NCBI GenBank assembly: GCA_000509225.1
Contig: BAOK01000002.1
Coordinates: 4,496-68,495 of the forward strand
Length of the DNA stretch: 64,000 nucleotides
Source of the DNA: Parvibaculaceae bacterium Mf 1.05b.01
Lineage (GTDB): Bacteria > Pseudomonadota > Alphaproteobacteria > Parvibaculales > Parvibaculaceae
Direction of reading: 5' to 3'
A program made the position numbers and the translations under genes. Within the stretch, counting starts at the first letter, position 1; each line of letters starts with the position of its first letter. Positions 34,640-45,986 of the stretch are shown piece by piece. The notes beneath the pieces are model-generated. The model saw only the letters and a program-made list of their open reading frames with translations, was not told the DNA's origin and did no database searches.

Positions 34640-35662
34640 ATGGTGAGCGATCGAATGGCACCAACTAAAGGGGATGATGGTCCGTCAAATAGTGGATTCA
34701 GCGGTGGTATGGTGGCCGCGAGCTTTGTGGGCGCTCTGGGCGCGTTGCTGATTGTCATCGGTGTTGAGCGAGCGCTCGACACAGACACGACAACAGAGAC
34801 CACAGGCGACAGCCTCTCTCTTACAGTCCCGGCTGACGGCGCCGAGCAACTTGTTACGATTGGCACGGTGGCAACGTCGGCAACACTCACCTTTGAAGAA
34901 ACGGGCACCTATCGCGTGGAGTTGCGTGGCCTGGATGGCACCTCTGATCCGGTTCTTGCGCTTTTTGCTGCCAATAGTGAAACGGCAGCGGTCACGAATG
35001 ATGATACCGATGGGCTGGACGCGATGGTGCCAGTGACTGTTGCCGATGGCAGCTCAACCTGGCGGGTTGACCTGACCAGCTACGGAGAAACCGGTGGCCC
35101 AGGCGTCTTGCGTGTCCTGCCAGCGCCTGAAGGGTTTGTTGCGGGCACTACATTGACGGAAGGACCAGGCGGCTTCCCCGCCGACGGCGTCGCAACATTA
35201 GAACTCGACAATCCCGCAACCAGCAGCCTGGATGCAGATGGCTCCTGGTATCAGTTCAGCCCTGCCCAATCTGGCCGCCATGTTATCTCTGTGCGCGCGG
35301 CAGATGAGAGCCTCGACACGGTCGCCCATCTCTTGCCGGTTCTGCCGGGTGCAGATGCGCCCGCCGTTGGCACCGACATCACGACCATGACGGCGGCCTT
35401 CACATCTGACGATGATGATGGGTTCAACCCGCGCTTTGAGCGCTATCTGCAGCAGGGAGCCACTTACTATCTGTTTGTGCGTGGTTTCGATGAGAGCGCA
35501 GATGGGTCCTTCGCGGTGACAGCAACTTTCCTTGGCGATCAGGTGAGCGCCAATACGACAGTCACACCAGAAGAAACAGTTGCTATCGAAGAAGATGAGA
35601 CGCCGGTCGACGAAGACCTGCCTACCCCATCAGGCGCTACCGGAAACAGCAATAAGAACTAA
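34640..35662 (+). CDS. Membrane-anchored protein with PPC-like beta-sandwich domains
   Basis: The 340-residue protein has a single N-terminal membrane helix (about 22-43). The exported part has two PPC (bacterial pre-peptidase C-terminal)-like units, each with an acidic calcium-type stretch (TNDDTDGLDAMV and TSDDDDGFNPRF) followed by a Tyr/Val-rich strand (WRVDLTSYG, YYLFVRGFD). No peptidase domain is attached. The frame begins at TTG 34592, but ATG 34640 follows GGGAGAG and is chosen. Function unknown; a cell-surface binding role is possible. Confidence 0.7.
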   Translation: MVSDRMAPTKGDDGPSNSGFSGGMVAASFVGALGALLIVIGVERALDTDTTTETTGDSLSLTVPADGAEQLVTIGTVATSATLTFEETGTYRVELRGLDGTSDPVLALFAANSETAAVTNDDTDGLDAMVPVTVADGSSTWRVDLTSYGETGGPGVLRVLPAPEGFVAGTTLTEGPGGFPADGVATLELDNPATSSLDADGSWYQFSPAQSGRHVISVRAADESLDTVAHLLPVLPGADAPAVGTDITTMTAAFTSDDDDGFNPRFERYLQQGATYYLFVRGFDESADGSFAVTATFLGDQVSANTTVTPEETVAIEEDETPVDEDLPTPSGATGNSNKN

Positions 35663-35677
35663 CGCTCGAGCACACGC

Positions 35678-37816
35678 TTAACGCCAGGTTGGGCGCCCGG
35701 GCCGAATGTTCGGGCGCCTCCCCCCATCATCTTCAGCAGTCTCAGAACGACCGAAAAGACGATCAAAGAAGCCACGTTCGTCCTCTGGCTCTGCAGTCGG
35801 CTCCTCGTCGAAGGGCCAGGTGCCAATAGAGCCGGTTGCCGCCGCGACAGGGGTATAGGCCCCAGGCAGAGCAGAGACCTGAACATCGCGCTGCGTGCCT
35901 TCCATAAATTCACGCCAGATGCTTGCCGGGACGCCACCGCCTGTTACTTCATTCATTGGCGTGCCGTCATCATTCCCGACCCATACGCCCACAACGAGAT
36001 CGGCGGTGTACCCTATAAACCAGGCATCCCTGAAATCCTGGCTGGTGCCTGTCTTGCCGCCGCTTGGCCGCCCGGCAAGCGCTGCCCTGCGGCCCGTGCC
36101 TGTGCGCACTGTCTCACCCAGCATATGGTTCATCATACCGAGTGTTTGCTGAGACATGACGGGGCCGAGGCCGGCGCCGCGACGCTGATACAGCCTGTTG
36201 CCGGAAAGAGTTTCGATGCTCTCAATTCCGTGTGGAATGACACTCGCGCCGCCATTCGCAAATGCCGCGTAAGCTGATGTGAGTTCCAGGAGCGTCACTT
36301 CAAATGTGCCAAGCGCCAGAGAGGCGTGTGGTGCCATGTCGCTGCGGATGCCCAATCTGCGGGCTGTGCGGATGACGTTTTCGCGGCCGACTTCTTCAGA
36401 GATCTGAACCGCTACCGTATTCACCGACTTTGACAGAGCATGGGTCAGTGTCATCACACCATCATGTGTCTCGGAATAATTGCGCGGCGACCACCCATCC
36501 ACAATAACGGGCGCATCGACCCGCAGTGTGTCTGGCGTCAATCCCCGCTCAAGGGCCGTCATAAAGACAACAGGTTTGAAGGCAGAGCCAGGCTGACGCG
36601 CAGCATAGACCGCCCGATTAAACTGACTTTGCCGATAGGATCTACCACCAACCATCGCACGAATGGCGCCATCTGGCGTCATGGCTACAAGAGCTGCCTG
36701 GGTCACACCCAACGCGCGTTGATTGCGCGCGAGAGCGGCATCAATAGCGCGCTCGGCGGCGCGCTGGAGGTCTGTATCCAATGTCGCACGCACAACAAGA
36801 CTCGAATTAGGTCTGCCCGCATAGCCAGGTACACGGTCTACAATCCAATCTGCGAAATAGTTGGCTGATTGCGAGCGGGCCGCGCCGCGAAGTAATGCGG
36901 GGTTATCAAACGCCCATTGGCCATCCTGGTAATCAATGCGCCCATCACGCACCATGACGGCAAGCACCGTCGCTGCTCTTCCCTGAGCTCTGACAAGATC
37001 GTTGGTCGGCGCGTAGCGGGACGGTGCTTTCAAAAGACCGGCCAGCATTGCGGCTTCAGGGAGCGTGACATCACGGGCCGACTTGCCGAAATAGCGTTGA
37101 GAGGCTGATTCAATGCCATAGGCCCCACCGCCGAGATAAACCCGATTCAAATAGAGCGTAAGGATCTCATCCTTCGTGAACTTCGCTTCCAACCACAATG
37201 CCAGAAGCGCTTCCTGCAACTTGCGGTCGAAGGTGCGTTCGGGCGTCAGAAAAATATTCTTCGCAAGCTGCTGGGTGATGGTTGACCCACCCTGCACGAT
37301 TGAGCCTGCGTTCAGGTTCGCGACCATGGCGCGGGCAAGACCGATTGGGTCAATACCAAGATGGGAATAGAACCGCTTGTCTTCTGTCGCAACTACTGCG
37401 TCCACAAGATAGGGCGGCAGATCCGCAAGCCTTACTGCGGTGCCGTGGCGGCCGCCCCGGGTGACGATGGGTGTTCCATCATTCGCTGCAATGGTGACAC
37501 TTGGGGATCCATCAATGTCCCAGAGATTGTCCGTGCTCGGCAGCGTGAGCGCGTAGTAAAGAACGATCCCGCCAACTGCCACCATCCCCCACAATCCCGC
37601 AACGGTGGACCAATAGGCGATTTTCGCACCCAGGCTCTTCTCTTCATAGCTTCGTGTTTGGGACTGAGATTTCGCGGCGGCTTTCCGGCGTTTCTTTTTT
37701 GGGGGCTCTAACTCAAGACGCAGCGTGCCAAGAAATGGGAGGCGACGCGATACGAGTTCGCGGTTTCGGGCACTCCCAGCACCCGTTTTGCGTCCACTCT
37801 TTCGTCGTTCACTCAT
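35678..37816 (-). CDS. Class A penicillin-binding protein (PBP1A-type)
   Basis: The 712-residue bifunctional peptidoglycan synthase has a basic cytoplasmic tail (1-65) and a membrane helix about 66-90. The glycosyltransferase domain has EDKRFYSHLGID, QGGSTITQQLAKN and RKLQEALLALWLE. The transpeptidase domain has the SxxK serine in GSAFKP, SVN, and KTGTS near residue 590. All catalytic motifs are present. It is convergent with the PPC-protein gene. Confidence 0.93.
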   Translation of the reverse strand: MSERRKSGRKTGAGSARNRELVSRRLPFLGTLRLELEPPKKKRRKAAAKSQSQTRSYEEKSLGAKIAYWSTVAGLWGMVAVGGIVLYYALTLPSTDNLWDIDGSPSVTIAANDGTPIVTRGGRHGTAVRLADLPPYLVDAVVATEDKRFYSHLGIDPIGLARAMVANLNAGSIVQGGSTITQQLAKNIFLTPERTFDRKLQEALLALWLEAKFTKDEILTLYLNRVYLGGGAYGIESASQRYFGKSARDVTLPEAAMLAGLLKAPSRYAPTNDLVRAQGRAATVLAVMVRDGRIDYQDGQWAFDNPALLRGAARSQSANYFADWIVDRVPGYAGRPNSSLVVRATLDTDLQRAAERAIDAALARNQRALGVTQAALVAMTPDGAIRAMVGGRSYRQSQFNRAVYAARQPGSAFKPVVFMTALERGLTPDTLRVDAPVIVDGWSPRNYSETHDGVMTLTHALSKSVNTVAVQISEEVGRENVIRTARRLGIRSDMAPHASLALGTFEVTLLELTSAYAAFANGGASVIPHGIESIETLSGNRLYQRRGAGLGPVMSQQTLGMMNHMLGETVRTGTGRRAALAGRPSGGKTGTSQDFRDAWFIGYTADLVVGVWVGNDDGTPMNEVTGGGVPASIWREFMEGTQRDVQVSALPGAYTPVAAATGSIGTWPFDEEPTAEPEDERGFFDRLFGRSETAEDDGGRRPNIRPGRPTWR

Positions 37817-38069
37817 CTACCTGCCATTCCGACATCGGGCGATCCCCCAAAGCTCATCATACCGGCCTGCGGGGTTCTGTTCTTGTGCGCGTTAACAATC
37901 TATGAAGCGATGGTTAACGAGGGGTGAAGATGATCTGTCTCTCACCGTCTGCGAGGGCGGCGTTTTGGGGGAGAAGTACGGCCACAAGATGGCGCGCCGC
38001 AACAGCCCTGAATCTCACTTGTTTTTCAGGGACTTGACGACGAGACATCGGACCACTACGTTTTCAGCC

Positions 38070-38120
38070 ATGATGACGGACAGAACAGCTCTTCTACGAC
38101 TTATCACCCCGGCCGCTTAA
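38070..38120 (+). CDS. Candidate leuA leader peptide
   Basis: A 16-codon frame encodes MMTDRTALLRLITPAA, with three leucines and one isoleucine within five codons. Its stop codon lies inside a hairpin (CCGGC/GCCGG, 38109-38129), with a second hairpin 6 bases on. That is the layout of a transcription-attenuation leader, but no clear ribosome-binding site is seen. A second candidate starts at GTG 38129 and reads MDDRLRSLFFLFVISENPTS, to 38191. Confidence 0.4.
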   Translation: MMTDRTALLRLITPAA

Positions 38121-38160
38121 GCGCGCCGGTGGATGACCGCTTGCGGTCCCTGTTCTTCCT
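38109..38160 (+). promoter_or_regulatory. Hairpin pair in the leuA leader, possible attenuator
   Basis: Stem 1 is CCGGC (38109-38113) with GCCGG (38125-38129), its interior CGCTTAAGCG also self-complementary. Stem 2 is GACCGC-TT-GCGGTC (38135-38148), followed by a pyrimidine-rich stretch that could act as an imperfect terminator tail. Confidence 0.4.
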
Positions 38161-38306
38161 CTTCGTCATTTCAGAAAACCCGACATCATGATCAGAATAT
38201 CGACGACAAGCCGCTGCCTGTTCGCGCGAGCGCGCCATATGGACCGACTTAGAAGCTCCGCTTCCTGACACCCGATATACCCCCGAATTCGAACCGGAGA
38301 CTTTCT

Positions 38307-39986
38307 ATGACCAATCCAACCAACAAACCATCGCCAATGCCGTTTCAGCGATACCGACCCTATCAAACAATCAAGCTGACGGACCGCACCTGGCCTGACG
38401 TCACCATAGATCGCGCACCGATCTGGTGTTCTGTGGATCTCAGAGACGGCAATCAGGCGCTTATTGATCCGATGAGCGTGGAAGAAAAGAAGCGTATGTT
38501 TCAGACACTCTGCGACATTGGCTTCAAAGAAATCGAAGTGGGGTTTCCGGCGGCGTCGCAAACAGACTTCGATTTTGTCCGTGCCCTCATTGAGGAGGGG
38601 CGCATTCCAGAGGATGTCACCGTCCAGGTTTTGACACAGGCGCGTCCAGAACTGATCGAAGAAACCTTTCGATCACTTAAAGGGGCGCGTCGTGCCATTG
38701 TCCATCTCTATAACTCTACCTCTGAACTGCAGAGACGGGTCGTATTCGGGCTGGACAAAGCAGGCATCACAAAGATCGCAACAGACGGCGCCAAACTGGT
38801 TCGCTCTTTGGCCGGACAAGCGCCTGAGACCGAGTGGGTGTTTCAGTATTCACCGGAAAGTTTTACGGGAACCGAGATGGACTTTGCCGTCGAGGTTTGT
38901 GAGGCGGTGATGGATATCTGGAAACCAACACCTCAAAAGAGGATGATCGTCAATCTGCCGGCCACAGTCGAAATGGCCACGCCCAATATCTACGCAGACC
39001 AGATTGAATGGTTCGCCCGGACGCTGAAAAACCGAGACAGCGTGATCCTGTCCTTGCACACACATAATGACCGGGGCACCGGTGTGGCGGCGAGTGAGCT
39101 CGGCGTGATGGCGGGGGCTGATCGGGTTGAAGGCACTCTCTTCGGCAATGGTGAACGCACGGGCAATGTTTGCGTGGTAACGCTTGCACTCAACATTATG
39201 AGCCAGGGTGTTGATCCGGAACTCGACTTCTCCGACATCGACGCTGTGGCAAAAGTTGCAGAGGATTGTACCAAGCTGCCCATCCCTGCCCGTCACCCTT
39301 ATGTGGGCGAACTCGTCTACACAGCGTTTTCCGGCTCGCACCAAGACGCCATCAAAAAGGGGTTTGCCGCTCTAAAACAGCGGAACGATGATTTGTGGGA
39401 GGTTCCCTATCTGCCGATCGACCCGAAAGATGTGGGTCGTTCCTATGAAGCGGTCGTGCGGATCAACTCCCAATCCGGCAAAGGCGGCGTTGCCCACATC
39501 CTGGCGGACCGTCACGGCCTTGATCTGCCACGGCCCATGCAGGTGGACTTTTCCAACGTCATTCAGGCCGTTGGTGATGAAACCGGCAAGGAAGTTGATG
39601 CGGCGACCATCTGGCAGGTGTTTCAGGATACTTATGTCAACACACCCGGCCCTGTGACCTTTCACGGATGCAGGGTGATTTCGGGACCAACTGCCTGTCG
39701 CATCGAAGCGGACGTTACGGTGAATGGCGAGAAAAAACTTATCAAAGGGTCAGGCACCGGGCCCATTGATGCCTATCTCGCGGGTCTTGAAGAGCAGGCC
39801 GGGATATCCGCCTCTGTCCAAGGTTTCCATGAACATGCGGTCGCAACCGGGTCGGGCGCTGAAGCCGCAGCATATGTGGAGGTCGACAGCGTAAATGGTG
39901 TCGGACACGGCGCATGCATCGATGCCAATACGGTGACTGCCTCCTTGAAAGCGGTCACGAATGCGGTCAACAGATCGCTTCAGTAA
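38307..39986 (+). CDS. leuA: 2-isopropylmalate synthase
   Basis: This 559-residue enzyme makes isopropylmalate from acetyl-CoA and 2-oxoisovalerate, the first committed step of leucine synthesis. The catalytic TIM-barrel start has WCSVDLRDGNQAL and IEVGFPAASQTDFDF; metal-binding HTHNDRGTG and the GNGERTGN loop follow. The C-terminal regulatory domain (about 420-559) is present, so leucine feedback is expected. The longer N-terminus ('PFQRYRP...') is the type-2 LeuA form. It stands alone downstream of the candidate attenuator and ends before a strong terminator. Confidence 0.95.
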   Translation: MTNPTNKPSPMPFQRYRPYQTIKLTDRTWPDVTIDRAPIWCSVDLRDGNQALIDPMSVEEKKRMFQTLCDIGFKEIEVGFPAASQTDFDFVRALIEEGRIPEDVTVQVLTQARPELIEETFRSLKGARRAIVHLYNSTSELQRRVVFGLDKAGITKIATDGAKLVRSLAGQAPETEWVFQYSPESFTGTEMDFAVEVCEAVMDIWKPTPQKRMIVNLPATVEMATPNIYADQIEWFARTLKNRDSVILSLHTHNDRGTGVAASELGVMAGADRVEGTLFGNGERTGNVCVVTLALNIMSQGVDPELDFSDIDAVAKVAEDCTKLPIPARHPYVGELVYTAFSGSHQDAIKKGFAALKQRNDDLWEVPYLPIDPKDVGRSYEAVVRINSQSGKGGVAHILADRHGLDLPRPMQVDFSNVIQAVGDETGKEVDAATIWQVFQDTYVNTPGPVTFHGCRVISGPTACRIEADVTVNGEKKLIKGSGTGPIDAYLAGLEEQAGISASVQGFHEHAVATGSGAEAAAYVEVDSVNGVGHGACIDANTVTASLKAVTNAVNRSLQ

Positions 39987-40000
39987 GAAGGTGAGACACT

Positions 40001-40039
40001 AGGTCAGCACTCACCAAGGGTGCTGACCTGTTCTATTTT

Positions 40040-40041
<2 letters not shown>
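40001..40041 (+). terminator. Rho-independent terminator between leuA and gyrB
   Basis: AGGTCAGCAC (40001-40010) pairs perfectly with GTGCTGACCT (40020-40029), followed by TTCTATTTTTT. It serves leuA. The tail overlaps the stop of the convergent gyrB gene. Confidence 0.88.
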
Positions 40042-42544
<2,503 letters not shown>

Positions 42545-42560
42545 TCACCGATGCCAGGTC

Positions 42561-43157
42561 TTAGCTGAGCTCATCAACCGATGTAACAATTTTGCTGACG
42601 ACGCCGTACTCAACGGCTTCCTCCGCACTCATCCAGAAGTCACGGTTCGTGTCTTCGACGATTTTTTCGAAGGACTGACCTGTTGCTTTTGCAAAGATAT
42701 GGTTGAGCCGCTCGCGCATCCGCAACACTTCGCGTGCCTGAATGTCGATCTCGGACGCTGACCCCCCAACGCCGCCGCGCGGTTCATGCAGCAGGAAGCG
42801 TGTATTGGGCAGACAGAAACGATGTTCCTTCTCGGCCGACACGAAAATCAATGCGCCAGCACTTGCCACCCAACCGGTACCAAGCACACGGACGGTCGGC
42901 TTGATGAATTTGATCATGTCGTGGATCATGTCGCCGGATTCCACATGGCCGCCGGGCGAAGACACAACAACAGTGATCGGATCGTCGGACTCGCCAGCCA
43001 TCGCCAACAGACGCTCGCTGGTCGCACGGGCGACGCGGTCATTGATTTCACCGGTGATGAGAATCGTGCGGGATTTGAAAAGGCCACTTTCCAGCAGCGG
43101 GTTCGCCATGTTCTTCAGGAGATCCGTCGGATCGGCGTCGTTCATCGAATGAGACAT
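42561..43157 (-). CDS. ClpP-like serine protease, atypical
   Basis: The 198-residue protein has the ClpP fold with an intact triad: S99 in [11 protein letters not shown] (canonical GQAASMGA), H124 in FLLHEPRGG (canonical MIHQPLGG) and D173. [11 protein letters not shown] and the [11 protein letters not shown] tail are ClpP-like. Identity to housekeeping ClpP looks low and the N-terminus differs, so it may be the variant ClpP of some alphaproteobacteria. No Clp ATPase is nearby. It is located between recF and gyrB, which is unusual. Confidence 0.85.
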   Translation of the reverse strand: MSHSMNDADPTDLLKNMANPLLESGLFKSRTILITGEINDRVARATSERLLAMAGESDDPITVVVSSPGGHVESGDMIHDMIKFIKPTVRVLGTGWVASAGALIFVSAEKEHRFCLPNTRFLLHEPRGGVGGSASEIDIQAREVLRMRERLNHIFAKATGQSFEKIVEDTNRDFWMSAEEAVEYGVVSKIVTSVDELS

Positions 43158-43293
43158 GTATCGGGGCTTCTTTGCGTTTTAAAGATGATTCTTTTCAGCC
43201 CCAAATATAGGTTGAAAATCAAGAGGTTACAACGCAACCGCTTATATTTCTGAGGCCGTTTCAGAGCTTAAATAGCTAAGCGTTTTCAAGGCC

Positions 43294-44502
43294 TTAAAGA
43301 GGCGTCATTTCGGCCCGATTTTCTCGAACCACAAACCCTTGAGCACGGGCGCCCAGAGATGAAAAAAGGCTCGCATCGGTGCCCGTCATCCAGGCCTGAA
43401 TGCCCATCTCGCAGAGCTCATCAAAGAGTGCTGCGCGCCGGTCACTGTCCAGATGGGCTGCGACTTCATCCAACAAAAGGAGAGGGGACGTGCCGGTCGC
43501 ATGGGCGAGGAGCCGCGTGTTTGCCAGCATCAGACCCAGCAAAAGCGCTTTTTGCTCCCCAGTGGAACAAGCCTTCGCCTCCATGTCTTTGGGCGCATGA
43601 CGGACCAGAAGGTCGCTGCGATGGGGACCATCAAGGGTGCGTCCTGCGCCGCGGTCCCGTGGCCGCATTTCTTCAAGAAGGGCGCGATATCTGTCTTCTG
43701 CGTCAGTTGCGGCGGTTCCGTTAGCGACGGCGCTTTCGAGCTCTCCCTCAAGGGCCAGAACCGCCTTTGGGAAGGCGCTTTCGGCGGTTGCCTCGATGGC
43801 GCCTTTGAGACGTGCAATGGTCTCCACACGGGCGGCCGCCATTGCGACCCCATACTCTGCCATCTGTTCTTCGATGGCGGCGTACCACATGGCGTCGCGC
43901 ACATCTTCGCTCAGCAAACGATTGCGTTCTCTCAGCGCCTTCTCAAACGCGTTGGCGCGCGTGCCATGGCTTGGGTCAAAGCCCATGACCAGCCGGTCCA
44001 GAAATCGACGGCGGCCCGTCGCACCATCCATGAAGAGACGGTCCTGGGCAGGCGTCAGCCAGAGCACCCGCAGATAGTCTCCGAGCACGCCTGCGCTTGA
44101 TTGGGTTTCCCCATCAATGCGCACCATTCTGGATCTCGGGACATCACCAACGCTTGGTTCCTGACCAGTCCCGATGACCGTCTCATCGCCATCGCGGGTC
44201 AGTGTTGCTGCCACGGCCCATCCATGCCGCGCAGCTGTTTCACCGGAAGCTCTAAAGCCGAGTTCTGTAAATGGCGCACCGCGCAAGCCACGGCCCGGAG
44301 AAAGGAGGGAGATTGCTTCTAGGAGATTGGTCTTGCCGGCCCCATTGGGGCCCGTCAGAACAACCGGGCGGCCGTCCAGGGCAAGAGCTGCGCGTTCATA
44401 GGAGCGAAAATGGGTGACCACCAAGCGCGACAAATATATCGCAGGCGCAGGGTCACGTTCGCGCCCAGAAGCCAGATTCTGACTTTCCGGTTCACCTGAC
44501 AT
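43294..44502 (-). CDS. recF: DNA replication and repair protein RecF
   Basis: In this 402-residue protein the Walker A is LTGPNGAGKTNLLEAI with the RecF-type SPGRGLR continuation. The signature-like segment is STGEQKALLLGLMLANTRLL and Walker B is PLLLLDEVAAHLD. It loads RecA at gapped DNA with RecO and RecR. It lies directly downstream of dnaN (25 bases between), the classical dnaA-dnaN-recF order. Confidence 0.95.
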   Translation of the reverse strand: MSGEPESQNLASGRERDPAPAIYLSRLVVTHFRSYERAALALDGRPVVLTGPNGAGKTNLLEAISLLSPGRGLRGAPFTELGFRASGETAARHGWAVAATLTRDGDETVIGTGQEPSVGDVPRSRMVRIDGETQSSAGVLGDYLRVLWLTPAQDRLFMDGATGRRRFLDRLVMGFDPSHGTRANAFEKALRERNRLLSEDVRDAMWYAAIEEQMAEYGVAMAAARVETIARLKGAIEATAESAFPKAVLALEGELESAVANGTAATDAEDRYRALLEEMRPRDRGAGRTLDGPHRSDLLVRHAPKDMEAKACSTGEQKALLLGLMLANTRLLAHATGTSPLLLLDEVAAHLDSDRRAALFDELCEMGIQAWMTGTDASLFSSLGARAQGFVVRENRAEMTPL

Positions 44503-44527
44503 ACTCTGACCCTCGGATTGAAACGCT

Positions 44528-45640
44528 CTAGACGCGCATCGGCATCAGCACATAGAGGGCTGATTCATCATCTACATCGCGAATAACAGTTGGCGACCCG
44601 CTGTCTGCAAGAGAGAAGACCGCCTTGTCGCCATCGAGCTGGCCTGCAATGTCGAGCAAGTAGCGGGCGTTGAAGCCGATCTCCAAGGCATCAGAGCTAT
44701 AGGCAACGCCCAGTTCTTCCGTGGCGCTGCCGCTGTCTGGATTGGTGACGGTCAGAATAAGCCGCCCCTCTTCCATATTGAGCTTCACCGCGCGGGAGCG
44801 CTCTGTCGAAATGGTTGATACACGGTCAACAGCCTCGGCAAATTTTTTGCCGTCCACTTCCATGTCCTTGTCATTGCCTTCCGGAATGACCCGCGTGTAG
44901 TCGGGGAAGGTGCCATCGATGAGCTTTGAGGTCAGGACAACGCCGCCAAATTCGAAGCGGATCTTCGTATCCGATACGCCGATGCGAACAATGCCTTCTT
45001 CCTCTTCCACCAGCTTTTGAAGCTCAAGCACTGTCTTGCGGGGAACGATCACACCCGGCATGCCTGCTGCGCCGTCCGGCAGGGGAAAGTCGGCCTGCGC
45101 CAGACGGTGACCGTCCGTCGCCACAGCCCGGAGCATGGGCGCCCCATCTTCCACCATATGCAGGTAGATGCCGTTTAGATAATAGCGTGTCTCTTCTGTG
45201 GAGATGGCAAAGCGTGTCTTGTCGATCAAACGCCCCAAAGCTTCCGCCGGCATTTCAAAACGATGCGGTAAATCGCCCGCTGACATGGCCGGGAAGTCTT
45301 CCTGCGGTAGCGCCTGGAGTGCAAAACGCGAGCGCCCCGCCTGGAGGGTGAGCTTACCGTCTTCACCGTCTGTGATCTCGACCTGGGCGCCGTCGGGTAG
45401 TTTGCGGACAATGTCATAGAGCGTATGAGCGGACGCCGTCGTACCGCCTTCCTGACCAATGTCAGCTGTGGTGGCTTCGACCACTTCAATATCCAGGTCC
45501 GTCGCGGTGAGGCTCAACTGGCCCTGGCCCGCGCGCATCAGCACATTTGATAGGATCGGGATTGTGTTGCGGCGTTCGACGACACTTTGCACATGATTGA
45601 GCGACTTTAAGAGCGCACCGCGTTCAATTGTGATCTTCAT
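44528..45640 (-). CDS. dnaN: DNA polymerase III sliding clamp (beta subunit)
   Basis: The 370-residue protein is the ring-shaped processivity clamp. MKITIERGALLKSLNHVQSVVERRNTIPILSNVLM is characteristic of the N-terminus (pattern seen as MKITIERGALLKSL), and the C-terminus ends in ALYVLMPMRV. The frame extends to 45739, but ATG 45640 gives the conserved start and follows GGGGA. Confidence 0.96.
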   Translation of the reverse strand: MKITIERGALLKSLNHVQSVVERRNTIPILSNVLMRAGQGQLSLTATDLDIEVVEATTADIGQEGGTTASAHTLYDIVRKLPDGAQVEITDGEDGKLTLQAGRSRFALQALPQEDFPAMSAGDLPHRFEMPAEALGRLIDKTRFAISTEETRYYLNGIYLHMVEDGAPMLRAVATDGHRLAQADFPLPDGAAGMPGVIVPRKTVLELQKLVEEEEGIVRIGVSDTKIRFEFGGVVLTSKLIDGTFPDYTRVIPEGNDKDMEVDGKKFAEAVDRVSTISTERSRAVKLNMEEGRLILTVTNPDSGSATEELGVAYSSDALEIGFNARYLLDIAGQLDGDKAVFSLADSGSPTVIRDVDDESALYVLMPMRV

Positions 45641-45986
45641 AGGTCCCCAAACTCTTCTTTCTTTTTTTGGCCTCACAACCAGATTGGAGCGCCTCACGCA
45701 GTCAACAAGGTCTGCATTCTGCGCGCCCAGCAGGCTCACTTATTTGCTGGACGATGGGTCTTTACGATGGCGGGACCCAGCAGGACACACATATGGCGTC
45801 CCCACAGCCTCGCAATCGGCCCGCTGCCCCGGGAATGAAGGGGCAAATCGCCCGATAAGAGACGCTAACTATACCAGAGGTGAGCCCGAGGGATAATGTT
45901 TTCCGCCCTGTCTAGGGGCAGATTATCCTCAAATTGTGTGCGGCTTCCACTCGGCCTCAATCGCCTCACCGGATCCAGACAGACAG
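45641..45986. other. 346-base gap between dnaA and dnaN
   Basis: Contains an inverted repeat with a DnaA-box-like element (45888-45931) and probably the dnaN promoter. Nothing else recognisable. Confidence 0.5.
45888..45931. promoter_or_regulatory. Inverted repeat with DnaA-box-like arm in the dnaA-dnaN gap
   Basis: GAGGGATAAT (45888-45897) pairs with ATTATCCTC (45922-45930), one base bulged; inside, CCCTGTC/GGGGCAG-type pairing continues. The right arm reads TTATCCTCA (45923-45931), one mismatch from TTATCCACA. The other arm is three mismatches away. It may be a DnaA site or a dnaA terminator-like hairpin. Confidence 0.35.

Larger units (their letters stand above)
37817..38306. other. 490-base leader/intergenic region upstream of leuA
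   Basis: The part nearest PBP1A shows nothing recognisable. The part from about 38070 to 38190 holds short leucine-rich frames and two hairpins, and is the candidate leuA attenuation region. Confidence 0.55.
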
